Positions 35,740 to 46,229 are shown, numbered from the stretch's first letter. The stretch: 64,000 bases of DNA from Hymenobacter crusticola (GCF_002154225.1 NZ_MTSE01000014.1:1-64000), one strand, 5' to 3'. Notes: generated by a model not told the origin, from the letters alone. Made by a program: numbers and translations.

Positions 35740-37083
35740 ATGACCCGTGCGTCGCTGCTACATGTTCTGGACCATCTAAGCGAGATTTCCGACGCTGAAG
35801 TCCGGGAGCTAGAGCAGCTCGCAACTACGTTCCCGTACTGCCAGACGGCGCATATCCTGTTAGCCAAGGCCGCGCACGACCGGGACAGCATGCTAGCAAG
35901 CCAGCGCTTACGGCGGGCCGCTACCTACGCCACCGACCGGCAGCTTCTGCGTCAGCTCATTGAGGCTACGCCCTTCGTTCTGGCACCAACAAGCGAGCTG
36001 CAAGCAGCTGATTACCATAGCACTTCAGATCATGCAACCACGCTTGCCGTACCGCCTGCGCCCGTTGCCGATAACCCAGCGGTGCTTACGCTGGATGCTA
36101 CTCCTACCGCCGCTACTGGTGAAATGACTTCGGACGCAGCGGCACCTGAAGCGACGGTTGAAGTTGATGCAGTACCTGACGAGCACGAGCAAGATGCTAC
36201 AACACTGCAAGCGGTAGAACCTAGCTCAGCCGCCGCTAGCGAGCCAACAGTGCCGCTCACCGCTACGGCAGAGGAAGCGCTAGATACCCTGCCCGTTGCC
36301 GCAAGCGCGGAGGTAGTAGACAACTCTGAAACAGTGCTAGCCTCTCTTTCGGAGCCAGTAGCAGAAACACCGGCCTTTTCGCAGGAAGATGTACTAGCTT
36401 TTGAAGAACCTTCGCCTGAAGTAGCTGAGCCGCCAGTTCCGTCAACGGAGGAGCTATTACCCGCTGTGGCACCACCCGTCCGTCCGCCACTCGAAGCTGG
36501 CTCTTCTCAGTTTGAGTTTGGGCTAACGGAGTCGACATCTATTGTGGCGCCTGTCTATGAGTTGTTGGAAGCGGATGAGCTTGAGGCAGCATCTGATGCT
36601 GAACACATAGCTGTAACCGCACCCGCTTTCTTCGGGGCTGCTGACCTAGGCTACGCGCTGGGCGCAGGTAGCCGCCTAGGTTATTGTGTGCAAAGTTCTG
36701 ATGAGTTGACGCTGAACGAGTTGATGTTCAAGGTACCAATGGGTAGCTTCGAGCCCGATGCCCTGATTTTGGCGCACCTAGCAAGCCATCAGCCAGCAGC
36801 GCCTACCCGTACTTCCATCGACATAATCTCGCAGTTCCTGCGTAATAAGCCTCGGCTAAAATCGCCGGCGCCGACGCTTCCCCCGGCTGATGAGCAGGCC
36901 GATTTGTCCGTAAAGAGCACCCGTGCCGAGCCGGATTTAGCCTCCGAAAGTTTGGCTCTCATTATGGTGCGGCAGGGCAAAAGCGACCGGGCTATCGAAA
37001 TATATGAACGACTTATGGTGCGCCAGCCGGAAAAAATGGCGTATTTTGCAGACCAAATTCAAAAACTGAAACTTTCGGAGTAG
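35740..37083 (+). CDS. Hypothetical protein with Ala/Pro/Glu-rich centre and C-terminal TPR
   Basis: 447 residues. The N-terminal ~85 residues are helical (HVLDHLSEISDAEVRELEQL, FPYCQTAHILLAKAAHDRD) as in a Bacteroidota-specific family found between lptE and secG. Residues ~90-290 are a low-complexity Ala/Glu/Pro/Val stretch, and the last ~45 contain one TPR-like pair (LALIMVRQGKSDRAIEIYERL). No signal peptide. Function unknown; the conserved position suggests an envelope or secretion role. Stop and secG start are adjacent (TAG ATG). Confidence 0.7.
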   Translation: MTRASLLHVLDHLSEISDAEVRELEQLATTFPYCQTAHILLAKAAHDRDSMLASQRLRRAATYATDRQLLRQLIEATPFVLAPTSELQAADYHSTSDHATTLAVPPAPVADNPAVLTLDATPTAATGEMTSDAAAPEATVEVDAVPDEHEQDATTLQAVEPSSAAASEPTVPLTATAEEALDTLPVAASAEVVDNSETVLASLSEPVAETPAFSQEDVLAFEEPSPEVAEPPVPSTEELLPAVAPPVRPPLEAGSSQFEFGLTESTSIVAPVYELLEADELEAASDAEHIAVTAPAFFGAADLGYALGAGSRLGYCVQSSDELTLNELMFKVPMGSFEPDALILAHLASHQPAAPTRTSIDIISQFLRNKPRLKSPAPTLPPADEQADLSVKSTRAEPDLASESLALIMVRQGKSDRAIEIYERLMVRQPEKMAYFADQIQKLKLSE

Positions 37084-37482
37084 ATGTACATTGCTATCAT
37101 CACCTTGATTATTCTTGTTTGTGTGTTGCTAGGCCTGATTGTGTTGGCACAAAACCCCAAAGGCGGCGGCCTATCGAGCCAGTTTGGCGCAGGCGGTGCC
37201 GCAAACCTGATGGGCGTAAAGCGCACCGGCGACTTGCTAGAGAAACTTACCTGGGGCTTTGCTATTGGCTTGATCGTATTGGCTCTGGGCACACACGTTC
37301 TGCAAGGATCTGCTACCGCTGGCGGGCCCGCTCGCAGCGTGAACCAGCAACGTGCTTTAGAAACGCGTATTCCGACGGGTCCGGCGGCCCCTGCCGCACC
37401 AGCCCCAGGCCAGGCTGCGCAGCCGCGCACCGATACGCCACCTGCTCCTGCTACCACGCCTACTACGCCGTCAGCACAGTAG
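37084..37482 (+). CDS. secG: Preprotein translocase subunit SecG
   Basis: 132 residues with two membrane segments (IAIITLIILVCVLLGLIVL; LTWGFAIGLIVLALGT) joined by the conserved NPKGGGLSSQFG and GANLMGVKRTG loop. The C-terminal ~45 residues are Pro/Ala-rich. Part of the SecYEG channel. Starts directly after the preceding stop codon, so it is in the lptE operon. A T-tailed terminator ends the unit. Confidence 0.93.
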   Translation: MYIAIITLIILVCVLLGLIVLAQNPKGGGLSSQFGAGGAANLMGVKRTGDLLEKLTWGFAIGLIVLALGTHVLQGSATAGGPARSVNQQRALETRIPTGPAAPAAPAPGQAAQPRTDTPPAPATTPTTPSAQ

Positions 37483-37511
37483 AACCCATAATTTTGTACC
37501 CGACTTCTGCC

Positions 37512-37551
37512 AACCGGTGCCTCTTCTAAGTAGGAGGCACCGGTTTTTTTT
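37512..37551 (+). terminator. Intrinsic terminator after secG
   Basis: AACCGGTGCCTC (37512-37523) and GAGGCACCGGTT (37534-37545) form a 12-bp stem with loop of 10 nt and an 8-T run. Confidence 0.88.
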
Positions 37552-37581
37552 GTGCAGATTTGCCCGCCCTTAGCCCCGCCT

Positions 37582-37602
37582 CTGTCAGTTTGCTACTGAC
37601 AG
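37582..37602. promoter_or_regulatory. Palindrome upstream of groESL
   Basis: CTGTCAG-TTTGCTA-CTGACAG at 37582-37602, about 150 bp before groES, with a related half (TCTGTCAGG) near 37660 and adjoining TTTGGCA at 37605-37611. A heat-shock control site is plausible. It is not a CIRCE element, whose consensus TTAGCACTC-N9-GAGTGCTAA is absent. Sigma-54 type -24/-12 spacing is not met. Confidence 0.4.
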
Positions 37603-37755
37603 GTTTGGCAGCTTCTGACGGACCTAGGTGTCGTGTATGGCACTAGCCGCGTCCATTCTGTCAGGTTTGTCGGGATGGCACAAGAAGTGTGCATTGGCGG
37701 GCACGGGTTTAGTTCCCAGAATATCGTTTAACTCCTTTCAACCAAAACGTACAAT

Positions 37756-38046
37756 ATGGCACTTAGCATTAAACCGCTGGCCGACCGCATCATCATTGCG
37801 CCAGCTGCCGCCGAGGAAAAAACCAAATCGGGTATTATCATCCCCGACACGGCTAAAGAAAAGCCCCAGCGCGGCGAAGTGGTAGCCGTGGGCGAAGGCA
37901 AAGTAGCCGACAACGGCACAGCTATTAAGCCCCAGGTGAGCGTTGGTGACCAAGTGCTGTATGGCAAGTATGCCGGCACCGAAATCACCGTTGATGGCCA
38001 GGACTACCTCATCATGAAGGAGTCGGACATTTTTGCCGTACTGTAG
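37756..38046 (+). CDS. groES: Co-chaperonin GroES
   Basis: 96 residues; the Cpn10 fold is clear (LADRIIIAPAAAEEKTKSG, IIPDTAKEKPQRGEVVAVG, VSVGDQVLYGKYAGTEI). Forms the lid of GroEL. A stretch of AT-richer leader precedes it; groEL follows 45 bp later. Confidence 0.97.
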   Translation: MALSIKPLADRIIIAPAAAEEKTKSGIIIPDTAKEKPQRGEVVAVGEGKVADNGTAIKPQVSVGDQVLYGKYAGTEITVDGQDYLIMKESDIFAVL

Positions 38047-38091
38047 TAGTTTCCCCTCCCCCCTTATCTGCTCTAAACCTCTTTAAATAAG

Positions 38092-39732
<1,641 letters not shown>

Positions 39733-39765
39733 GATCAGCCGCGCAGCTAACCTAGCTGTGTTTTG

Positions 39766-39800
39766 AAAAGCCTCTGGGACCTAGGTTCCGGAGGCTTTTT
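39766..39800 (+). terminator. Intrinsic terminator of groESL
   Basis: AAAAGCCTCTGG (39766-39777) pairs with CCGGAGGCTTTT (39788-39799) with one T-G wobble; continues into Ts. Confidence 0.85.
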
Positions 39801-39938
39801 GTTTGTAAGATGTAGCGTGGGCCATGTAGTGTGCGTTGGTGCTGGCTCCGGCACGAATCACAAAAGCGGCACTACGCTTCTCTGGCTTCAGCTACTTTGC
39901 TTAACGTATAGGGCAGTAGCCTGCTCCTGTTCTACCTC

Positions 39939-40343
39939 ATGCGTCAAAACTTACCAGAACTCCTACTTTATGCCTGCGGCGTTTATAACCTGCTGTTTGT
40001 GGTGTTTCATGCGCTGTTCTGGCGGTTATTCAAATGGCATAAGCAGCTACGCAAGCTTAAAACGTACAATCGCGCCATCGTGCAAATTCTCAATCTGCGG
40101 CTGATATACGTGCTAGGCGTATTCGGCGCGCTTTGTTTGGCTTATCCAGCGGAGTTACTATCGGCTTCGCTGGGCCACTTTATACTGGGCAGCATGGCTG
40201 TCTTCTGGCTGGGACGGCTGATTGAACAGTTTGTTTTTCTGCCTATTAACACTCGACCCGTGTATAGTCTAGCACTTATTTTCTTCTTGGGCACCCTGCT
40301 ACATGCGTTTCCGCTTCTACTGAGCTTATTGCATGCGTCCTGA
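39939..40343 (+). CDS. Small membrane protein, four segments, function unknown
   Basis: 134 residues with about four hydrophobic segments (LLLYACGVYNLLFVVFHALF; LRLIYVLGVFGALCLAY; GHFILGSMAVFWLGRL; YSLALIFFLGTLLHAFPLLL) and a basic inner loop (WHKQLRKLKTYNRA). Family not recognised. It converges with the peptide transporter gene and shares a bidirectional terminator with it. Confidence 0.65.
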   Translation: MRQNLPELLLYACGVYNLLFVVFHALFWRLFKWHKQLRKLKTYNRAIVQILNLRLIYVLGVFGALCLAYPAELLSASLGHFILGSMAVFWLGRLIEQFVFLPINTRPVYSLALIFFLGTLLHAFPLLLSLLHAS

Positions 40344-40346
40344 CAC

Positions 40347-40384
40347 AAAAAAGCGCTGCCGGTATTTAACCAGCAGCGCTTTTT
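40347..40384. terminator. Bidirectional intrinsic terminator
   Basis: AAAAGCGCTGC (40349-40359) and GCAGCGCTTTT (40373-40383) with inner GGT/ACC pairing, A/T-runs on both sides. Confidence 0.82.
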
Positions 40385-40405
40385 ATTGATAAGATAGGTT
40401 CGGAT

Positions 40406-41947
40406 TTACCCTATTGTGTTCATCATTTTCACCAGCTTACGGCTGAAGAGGAACAGAATAACTGCTGCCGTAGCGGCCGACACAACGAAGATCATGAAGA
40501 ACTCATAGATGCCAGTGATTTCGAAGCCGAGCAGATGCGGCGCTGGTTTGCCCGCTTCTGGGTACAAGCCGCTCATGAAGCCCGCGAGGTAATTAGCGGC
40601 AGCGTTGGCCAGAAACCATACTGCCATAAGCAAAGAGCTGAATTTGATTGGCGAGAGTTTATTAACCAACGACAAGCCAATTGGCGACAAGCACAACTCG
40701 CCCATGGAATGTAGAAAGTAAAGGCCCACTAGGAAGAACATACTCACCTTCACGCCCGGTTGGATGTCCTTCACGCCAAAGCACATAACGAGGTAGCCGA
40801 GCGCCAGCAAACCTAGGCCAATGGCCATTTTCATCGGCGACGGCGGCTCAGCGCCGCGCCGGCCGAGAGCCGTCCAGAGCATGGCCATGAGCGGAGCGCC
40901 CACCACGACGAAGAAACCATTCAGGTTTTGAAACAAACTAGGTGGCAACGTAATGCCGAAAATCGTGCGGTCCATTTGCTCATCGGCGAAGAACGTGAGC
41001 GACGCCGGCGCCTGTTCAAACGCAGCCCAGAAGAACACCACAAAGAAGGATACCGCGAAGATTACCCACACGCGCTGCCGGTCGCCGGAGGTCAATGACT
41101 TGTCCGACAAAATCAGCGTGGCGATACCTAGCGTGCTAATAATTAGCAACGGCATAATCACGTTCAGTCTGGTTGAATCGAGCCACAGAATGCCGAGCGC
41201 TACAGCCAGCAGCACGGGTAATAACATGAAGATGCCTTTCACACCGGGTGAACTAGCGGGTGTGGTGCCTACTTGCTCGCCTTCGGGGGTGTGCAGGTAT
41301 TTCGTTTTACCCCAATTAAACACTATCGTGCCGAGTATCATCGCAATACCGCAGGCCAGAAACGCCCAACGAAAGTCACCAGGTTTTCCTGTGTCGCCGA
41401 CAAGGCTGGTGATGGTATTGCCAAAGAACGAACCTAGGTTAATGCCCATGTAAAAAATGGTGTAGGCAGCATCCTTACGCGAGTCAGTCGGCGAGTAGAG
41501 TGTACCCACCATCGACGAGATATTCGGCTTGAAGAAGCCGTTGCCGATGATCATGCAGCCCAAACCTAGGTATAGCAGTTGGTGGCTAAGTGCATGTCCC
41601 TCAGCGGGACCATAGTTAGACGCTGAAATAAAGAGTGTGAATTGACCCAACGCCATCAGCAGGCCGCCCGTCACGATAGAGCGGCGGTTACCCCAGTACC
41701 GGTCCGAGATATAGCCGCCAATCAAGGGAGTCAGATAGATCAGGCTCGTGTAGCCGCCGTAGAATTTGGAGGCGAAGGCCTTGTCCATCATCATGGCCTT
41801 GGTGAGAAAAAGCACCAAGATGGCACGCATGCCGTAGTAGCTGAACCGCTCCCACATTTCGGTCGCGAACAGCAGATACAAGCCCCGCGGATGGCTGGTT
41901 TGGGCCGCTACGGGAACTTGCTCTCGCACGGCAGAAGCACTTTGCAT
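40406..41947 (-). CDS. Proton-coupled oligopeptide transporter (POT/PTR family)
   Basis: 513 residues, about 12-14 membrane segments. The POT signature ATEMWERFSYYGMRA (ExxERFxYY) is at residues ~28-42, and YMGINLGSFFGN matches the second PTR2 region. It imports di- and tripeptides with protons across the inner membrane. Start ATG 41945-41947. Confidence 0.93.
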   Translation of the reverse strand: MQSASAVREQVPVAAQTSHPRGLYLLFATEMWERFSYYGMRAILVLFLTKAMMMDKAFASKFYGGYTSLIYLTPLIGGYISDRYWGNRRSIVTGGLLMALGQFTLFISASNYGPAEGHALSHQLLYLGLGCMIIGNGFFKPNISSMVGTLYSPTDSRKDAAYTIFYMGINLGSFFGNTITSLVGDTGKPGDFRWAFLACGIAMILGTIVFNWGKTKYLHTPEGEQVGTTPASSPGVKGIFMLLPVLLAVALGILWLDSTRLNVIMPLLIISTLGIATLILSDKSLTSGDRQRVWVIFAVSFFVVFFWAAFEQAPASLTFFADEQMDRTIFGITLPPSLFQNLNGFFVVVGAPLMAMLWTALGRRGAEPPSPMKMAIGLGLLALGYLVMCFGVKDIQPGVKVSMFFLVGLYFLHSMGELCLSPIGLSLVNKLSPIKFSSLLMAVWFLANAAANYLAGFMSGLYPEAGKPAPHLLGFEITGIYEFFMIFVVSAATAAVILFLFSRKLVKMMNTIG

Positions 41948-42034
41948 GGAAGGTGATTAGAAGTGATAGGAATAAGATGCGGGTACCCGCCTGCAATACA
42001 AACAGGCGTGATTTGTAAAGCTACAAAACTTTCC

Positions 42035-42511
42035 CTAGGCCTCACCCCGCGCCGACGTGGAGTTTTGCCTAGCCTTCGGCACCACAGAACCAAACGCTAG
42101 TACCAGGTAAGCGCCGGTGCCACTGCGTCCTTCCCCAACGATTCGCCAGTTGTTCTTCTTGTAAAAAGCTTGTGCTTTCTTATTCTTCGTCAGGCACTTG
42201 AGGGTATACGGTGTGGGCAGCCACGTTCGCAGGCTTTGCAACAGACGCCGGCCGATGCCTAGCCGCTGATACCCCGGCGCCACAAATAAGTGATGAATGA
42301 AAGCATCTTCTTCCTCCACGGAAATAAAACCAGCCAGCTCCCCGTTCCACTCCGCCACCCACACGATTTCCCCTTGCGTTTGTCGCTCGAAGTCATCTAG
42401 TTGAAAACGCTCGGGGTCCAGCCAGTAGAAACCTGACCGGCGGCTTTCCAGAAAGATTTTTGCCAATTGAGCGGAGTCGCTTGATTGCGCTTTACGGATG
42501 ATGAGGTTCAT
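42035..42511 (-). CDS. GNAT-family N-acetyltransferase
   Basis: 158 residues. The acetyl-CoA binding motif A reads LFVAPGYQRLGIGRRLLQSL (QxxGxG), preceded by ISVEEEDAFIHH, and motif B follows in KNKKAQAFYKKNNWRIVGE. Substrate unknown. Divergent from rsmE across a 150-bp spacer containing tandem heptamers. Confidence 0.85.
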   Translation of the reverse strand: MNLIIRKAQSSDSAQLAKIFLESRRSGFYWLDPERFQLDDFERQTQGEIVWVAEWNGELAGFISVEEEDAFIHHLFVAPGYQRLGIGRRLLQSLRTWLPTPYTLKCLTKNKKAQAFYKKNNWRIVGEGRSGTGAYLVLAFGSVVPKARQNSTSARGEA

Positions 42512-42605
42512 AAAACGTACACTTTGAGCCTAAGTAAGAAATCTTCTTGGTTTTACCTGCCCTTATAGCGTAAAAAGCCGCAGTTCTGATTTCCCCAACC
42601 TAGCT

Positions 42606-42626
42606 TTGCTACTTGCTACTTGCTAC
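42606..42626 (+). repeat. Tandem heptamer TTGCTAC x3
   Basis: Three head-to-tail copies of TTGCTAC, 38 bp upstream of the rsmE start codon. Confidence 0.75.
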
Positions 42627-42664
42627 TGCCGGGTGCCCTGCGCCTGCTGCATACTTTTGCGCTT

Positions 42665-43372
42665 ATGCCTACGTTCTACACGCCCGACCTGACTGCCTTA
42701 ACCTACACCTTATCCGAAGAGGAAAGCAAGCACGCCGTGCGTGTCTTACGCCTGCGCGCCGGCGACTCAGTAGAACTAGTCAATGGCCGCGGCAGCGTGT
42801 ACCAGGCGGAGGTGGCGCAGGCCGACGCCAAGCGCTGCCAGTTGCGCATCACCCACGAGCAACAAGTGCCGCGCCGCCCTTATGATGTGCACGTAGCTGT
42901 AGCGCCCACCAAAAACCTCGACCGCATGGAATGGTTCGTGGAAAAAGCCACCGAAATCGGAGTAGACCGCATCAGCTTTCTGCGCTGCGCCCGCTCCGAG
43001 CGCCGTGAGCTGAAGCTGGAAAGGTTGGAAAAGATTGCTGTCAGTGCATTGAAGCAATCGGGGCAAGCGTGGCTGCCGCAGCTCGATGAGCTACTGGACT
43101 ATAACACCTTCCTCAAAAACCTCGACCCAGATACCACCTTCATTGCGCACCTCGCCGACGACGAGCGCACGGAACTAGCCCAAGTGGCCAACGGACCTAG
43201 CTGCTGCGTGCTAATTGGCCCCGAAGGCGACTTTACGCCGGAGGAAATTAGTGCGGCGCGTCAGCGCGGCATCCGGCCCGTGGCCCTCGGACTTACCCGC
43301 CTACGCACCGAAACGGCGGCACTGGCGGCGGTGCATACAGTGCATGTTGTTAACTTGCTGAAGGCGAAATAA
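42665..43372 (+). CDS. rsmE: 16S rRNA m3U1498 methyltransferase RsmE
   Basis: 235 residues from ATG 42665 (MPTFYTPDL). SPOUT-fold knot motifs are evident: LIGPEGDFTPEEI and ALGLTRLRTETAAL; N-terminal PUA-like part with SKHAVRVLRLRAGD. It methylates U1498 of 16S rRNA. A longer frame from 42620 begins inside the heptamer repeat and is less likely. DUF4159 follows on the same strand after 73 bp. Confidence 0.93.
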   Translation: MPTFYTPDLTALTYTLSEEESKHAVRVLRLRAGDSVELVNGRGSVYQAEVAQADAKRCQLRITHEQQVPRRPYDVHVAVAPTKNLDRMEWFVEKATEIGVDRISFLRCARSERRELKLERLEKIAVSALKQSGQAWLPQLDELLDYNTFLKNLDPDTTFIAHLADDERTELAQVANGPSCCVLIGPEGDFTPEEISAARQRGIRPVALGLTRLRTETAALAAVHTVHVVNLLKAK

Positions 43373-43445
43373 CGGTTGATTGAACGTCCCCCGCAGGCCT
43401 TGGCGTTACCTCAGCACCCTTTCGCGGGAAATTTTTCTTAGATCC

Positions 43446-44108
43446 ATGCTCAAGACTTTTCTTCTCAGCTTCTTCCTCTTTATCACGGCAGCGGCCGCGC
43501 CCGTGGCACCTAGCTTCCGCATTGCTAAGCTGCACTATGGCGGAGGCGGCGACTGGTATGCCAACAAAACCTCGCTCCCAAACCTTATTCAGTTCTGCAA
43601 CCAGACGCTGAAAACGAATATTGCGCCTGACGAAGCCACTGTAGAGCTGGACTCACCGGAGTTGTTCACCTACCCTTTCGTGCACATGACTGGCCACGGC
43701 AACGTCTCGTTCACCGACGCCGAAGCCAAAAACCTGCGGCGCTACCTGATCGGCGGCGGTTTTCTGCATATTGATGATAATTACGGCCTCGACAAGTTCA
43801 TCCGTCCTGAGATGAAGAAGGTGTTTCCGGAGCTAGAGTTTGTGGAGTTGCCTTACTCTCATCCGATTTACCACCAGAAGTTTGCCTTCCCCAAAGGCTT
43901 GCCCAAAGTGCACGAGCACGACGGTAAACGGCCGCAGGGCTTCGGTATCCTGTATAAAGGCCGCTTGGTGTGCTTTTACACGTTTGAGTGTGACCTAGGC
44001 AATGGTTGGGAAGACCTAGGCACCTACCCCGAAGACACGCCTGCTGTACACGAAGCAGCCCTGCGCATGGGCGCCAACTTAGTAGCCTACGCCTTAACGC
44101 AGGACTAA
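43446..44108 (+). CDS. Exported DUF4159-domain protein
   Basis: 220 residues from ATG 43446 (MLKTFLLSFFLFITAAAA), giving a clean signal peptide. The DUF4159 core reads YGGGGDWYANKTSLPNLI, MTGHGNVSFTDAEAKNLR and GGGFLHIDDNYGLDKF, a GATase-like fold. Exported member of a family otherwise found near MoxR and BatA-type genes; none are here. Function unknown. Near-convergent with 44130-44717. Confidence 0.82.
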   Translation: MLKTFLLSFFLFITAAAAPVAPSFRIAKLHYGGGGDWYANKTSLPNLIQFCNQTLKTNIAPDEATVELDSPELFTYPFVHMTGHGNVSFTDAEAKNLRRYLIGGGFLHIDDNYGLDKFIRPEMKKVFPELEFVELPYSHPIYHQKFAFPKGLPKVHEHDGKRPQGFGILYKGRLVCFYTFECDLGNGWEDLGTYPEDTPAVHEAALRMGANLVAYALTQD

Positions 44109-44129
44109 GCGCGGCTTATCAAAAAGCGT

Positions 44130-44717
44130 TTATTCGTACTTCCGCTTAAAGATTTCGCCCAAGACAAATGCTGCCCGTATGTCTGCGGGACTGCGCAACA
44201 AGTCCGTTACGTGCCGGCGCGTATCGACGCGACTAGGTACTGTGGGAGCCGCCTGCCTGCTCCAATAATCTTCGGGGCGTGGTGCCGTAGCGCGTGGCAA
44301 CGCCGCGGCGCGCTGCCGCACCGGCGGTGCGGCGTCGAGCGGACGCGCCGTGGCTGGCGCTTCCAAAGAGACTGGCCGCACCTCAGTCCGTTCTAGGCTG
44401 CGGGTAGACCTAGCTTTTTCGCGCGGCAACGGCCGCCCCCCCGGCGTGGTTTCGACGGTCGTTGCTACTGGCGGAGCGGGGGACCTAGGTGCGGCACCCT
44501 GTTGGTTTTGCGCCTGCATCTGCTTGAGCAGCTCTCCAAACGACGTAGCCGGCAGCCCAGGCGCTACCGGACGTGGCTGGCCAGTGCTGTCAGGCCGCGT
44601 GATGCGCCGCTCCTGCCGCTCGCGCTGGGTCGTTTCTTGGGCTTTTTTCCACCACCGCACTACCAGGGCCAAGAGCCCGATAAAGATGACGAGGAGCGTT
44701 TGGAGCTTTTCGGGCAT
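44130..44717 (-). CDS. Hypothetical membrane-anchored Pro/Arg-rich protein
   Basis: 195 residues. A single N-terminal membrane segment (LQTLLVIFIGLLALVVRWW) is followed by a polar, Pro/Arg/Ala-rich tail without clear folds except the C-terminal DLLRSPADIRAAFVLGEI. FGELLKQMQAQNQQ may be a short helix. Not recognised. Acyltransferase and patatin genes lie upstream on the same strand. Confidence 0.6.
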   Translation of the reverse strand: MPEKLQTLLVIFIGLLALVVRWWKKAQETTQRERQERRITRPDSTGQPRPVAPGLPATSFGELLKQMQAQNQQGAAPRSPAPPVATTVETTPGGRPLPREKARSTRSLERTEVRPVSLEAPATARPLDAAPPVRQRAAALPRATAPRPEDYWSRQAAPTVPSRVDTRRHVTDLLRSPADIRAAFVLGEIFKRKYE

Positions 44718-44776
44718 AGTAGGCTTCTATTTTCTGATAGCACGCCGAAGATACACAAAGCCAAGCCAGAAACGCC

Positions 44777-45346
44777 TCAGCGCACACCCTGCTCTGGGAA
44801 GCGACCCTGCTTGGTGCGGTAGAAATCCTTGATTTTTTCCAGATCGGCGTCGTAGTCGCCCGTTGGGTAAAAGGGTGGCCCGACGCCCGCTTCTTTGTTT
44901 TTGTAATCAAGGTAACCGAGCAAAATGGGCACGCCTGCGCCTACAGCGGCGTGGTAAAAGCCTTTACGCCACTTCGGCTGGTACTTGCGCGTGCCTTCGG
45001 GCGTGATGAGAATCACCAGCTCGTCGCGCTCGTTGAAGAGCTGGATCATGCCATCCACGAGGCTGTTGTTTTTACTGCGGTCAACGGCTAGGCCGCCCAA
45101 TGACCGTACCAACGCACCTAGCACCGGAATGGTCGTCCACTCCTTCTTGATGGTGAGCTTCACGTCTACGTCCATCAGGAAGAAAGCCGCCCGCGCGTAC
45201 ATAAAGTCCCAGTTACTGGTGTGGGGCGCGGCAATCATCATGCTTTTCGGGATGCCTGGCGGCACGCGCGGACCTAGGTGCCAGCCCGTTATCCAGAACC
45301 AAAATCGAGAAAAGAGATACCAAAAAGTAGAGGTTTTGCGAGCCAT
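44777..45346 (-). CDS. Lysophospholipid acyltransferase family protein
   Basis: 189 residues. The catalytic H(x4)D box is APHTSNWDFMYA, followed by LGGLAVDRSKNNS and LITPEGTRKYQPKWRKGFYHAA (the EGTR motif). PlsC-like enzymes acylate lyso-lipids at the inner membrane. A short N-terminal hydrophobic region (FWYLFSRFWFWITGW) anchors it. Upstream of a patatin-like lipase gene on the same strand, hinting at lipid turnover. Confidence 0.88.
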   Translation of the reverse strand: MARKTSTFWYLFSRFWFWITGWHLGPRVPPGIPKSMMIAAPHTSNWDFMYARAAFFLMDVDVKLTIKKEWTTIPVLGALVRSLGGLAVDRSKNNSLVDGMIQLFNERDELVILITPEGTRKYQPKWRKGFYHAAVGAGVPILLGYLDYKNKEAGVGPPFYPTGDYDADLEKIKDFYRTKQGRFPEQGVR

Positions 45347-45435
45347 GCGAAAAGAAAGCAGCCGGTGAGAAGCGCTGCTGGAGCATCAAAACTAGGTAAA
45401 TGTCAGGTAAGCCGCCAAGCTGCGGCCTACGGATT

Positions 45436-46200
45436 CTACAACAAAGCTTCCAACTCGGCGGCTTTGCTCAGGGTGTAGCGGTAGCCAATCTCGAACAGTT
45501 CGGGCGCTAGGCGGTAGCTCATGGTACGGTATCGCCGCAGTTCGGGTGGTTCTAAGAGCAGATCACACTGCTGTTTGCTGAGCACGGTATTGCCGCCGAT
45601 AGCGAGGTTAAGTGTACGCTCAATGACGCCCCGTATATTATTGAACTGCGCTTCCGGGTTGGGCGGGTTGCAGTGCACCCCTACGACGCGCAAATTCGGC
45701 TGCCCGTGTTCTAGTAGCGCTTCCACCGGCAAGTTGTTGAGCAAACCACCATCTACCAATTGTCGACCTTGGTACTCTACCGGCCGGTATAAGATGGGAA
45801 CCGCAGCAGAGGCCAGCAATGGCGGCACTAATGGCCCACTGGAAAACCGCACCGACGTGCCCTCTATCAGATCCGTCGCGACGAGCGTCAGCGGTAAGCG
45901 AAGCTGCTCAAACGTGCTGTCTACACCTAGGTACCGCTCAAACAGCGTCCCAACGGCATCAATCCGGAACAGCCCATAACGACTCATAGCAATGCGCGTG
46001 AGCCGCGTGATATTCACTTCCTGGAACAGCCGTAGAATCTCGCGAGGCGGAAAGCCCGCGGCGTAAAAAGTACCGGCAATGGCCCCGGAGCTTACTCCCG
46101 CTAGCCGGGTTACTGGAATTCGCAACTCATCTAGGGCCGTCAATACACCTAGGTGGGCAATTCCACGCGCGCCTCCACCCGATAAGGCCAGTCCGATCAT
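45436..46200 (-). CDS. Patatin-like phospholipase
   Basis: 254 residues. The oxyanion loop GLALSGGGARGIAHLGVL, Ser nucleophile in LAGVSSGAIAG (GxSxG) and Asp in VDGGLLNNLPVEAL form the Ser-Asp dyad of patatins. It would hydrolyse phospholipid or acyl esters in the cytoplasm or at the inner face. Its ATG is directly preceded by four tandem heptamers. Confidence 0.92.
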   Translation of the reverse strand: MIGLALSGGGARGIAHLGVLTALDELRIPVTRLAGVSSGAIAGTFYAAGFPPREILRLFQEVNITRLTRIAMSRYGLFRIDAVGTLFERYLGVDSTFEQLRLPLTLVATDLIEGTSVRFSSGPLVPPLLASAAVPILYRPVEYQGRQLVDGGLLNNLPVEALLEHGQPNLRVVGVHCNPPNPEAQFNNIRGVIERTLNLAIGGNTVLSKQQCDLLLEPPELRRYRTMSYRLAPELFEIGYRYTLSKAAELEALL

Positions 46201-46201
46201 T

Positions 46202-46229
46202 GGTGCTTGGTGCTTGGTGCTTGGTGCTT
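46202..46229 (-). repeat. Tandem heptamer AAGCACC x4 next to the patatin start
   Basis: On the coding strand four perfect copies of AAGCACC are followed by a single A and then the ATG. The repeat fills the ribosome-binding region. Confidence 0.8.

Noticed and set aside
37483..37755. CIRCE or sigma-54 promoter before groES
   Set aside because: No TTAGCACTC-N9-GAGTGCTAA; GG-N10-GC spacing is not met by the nearby TGGCAC words.
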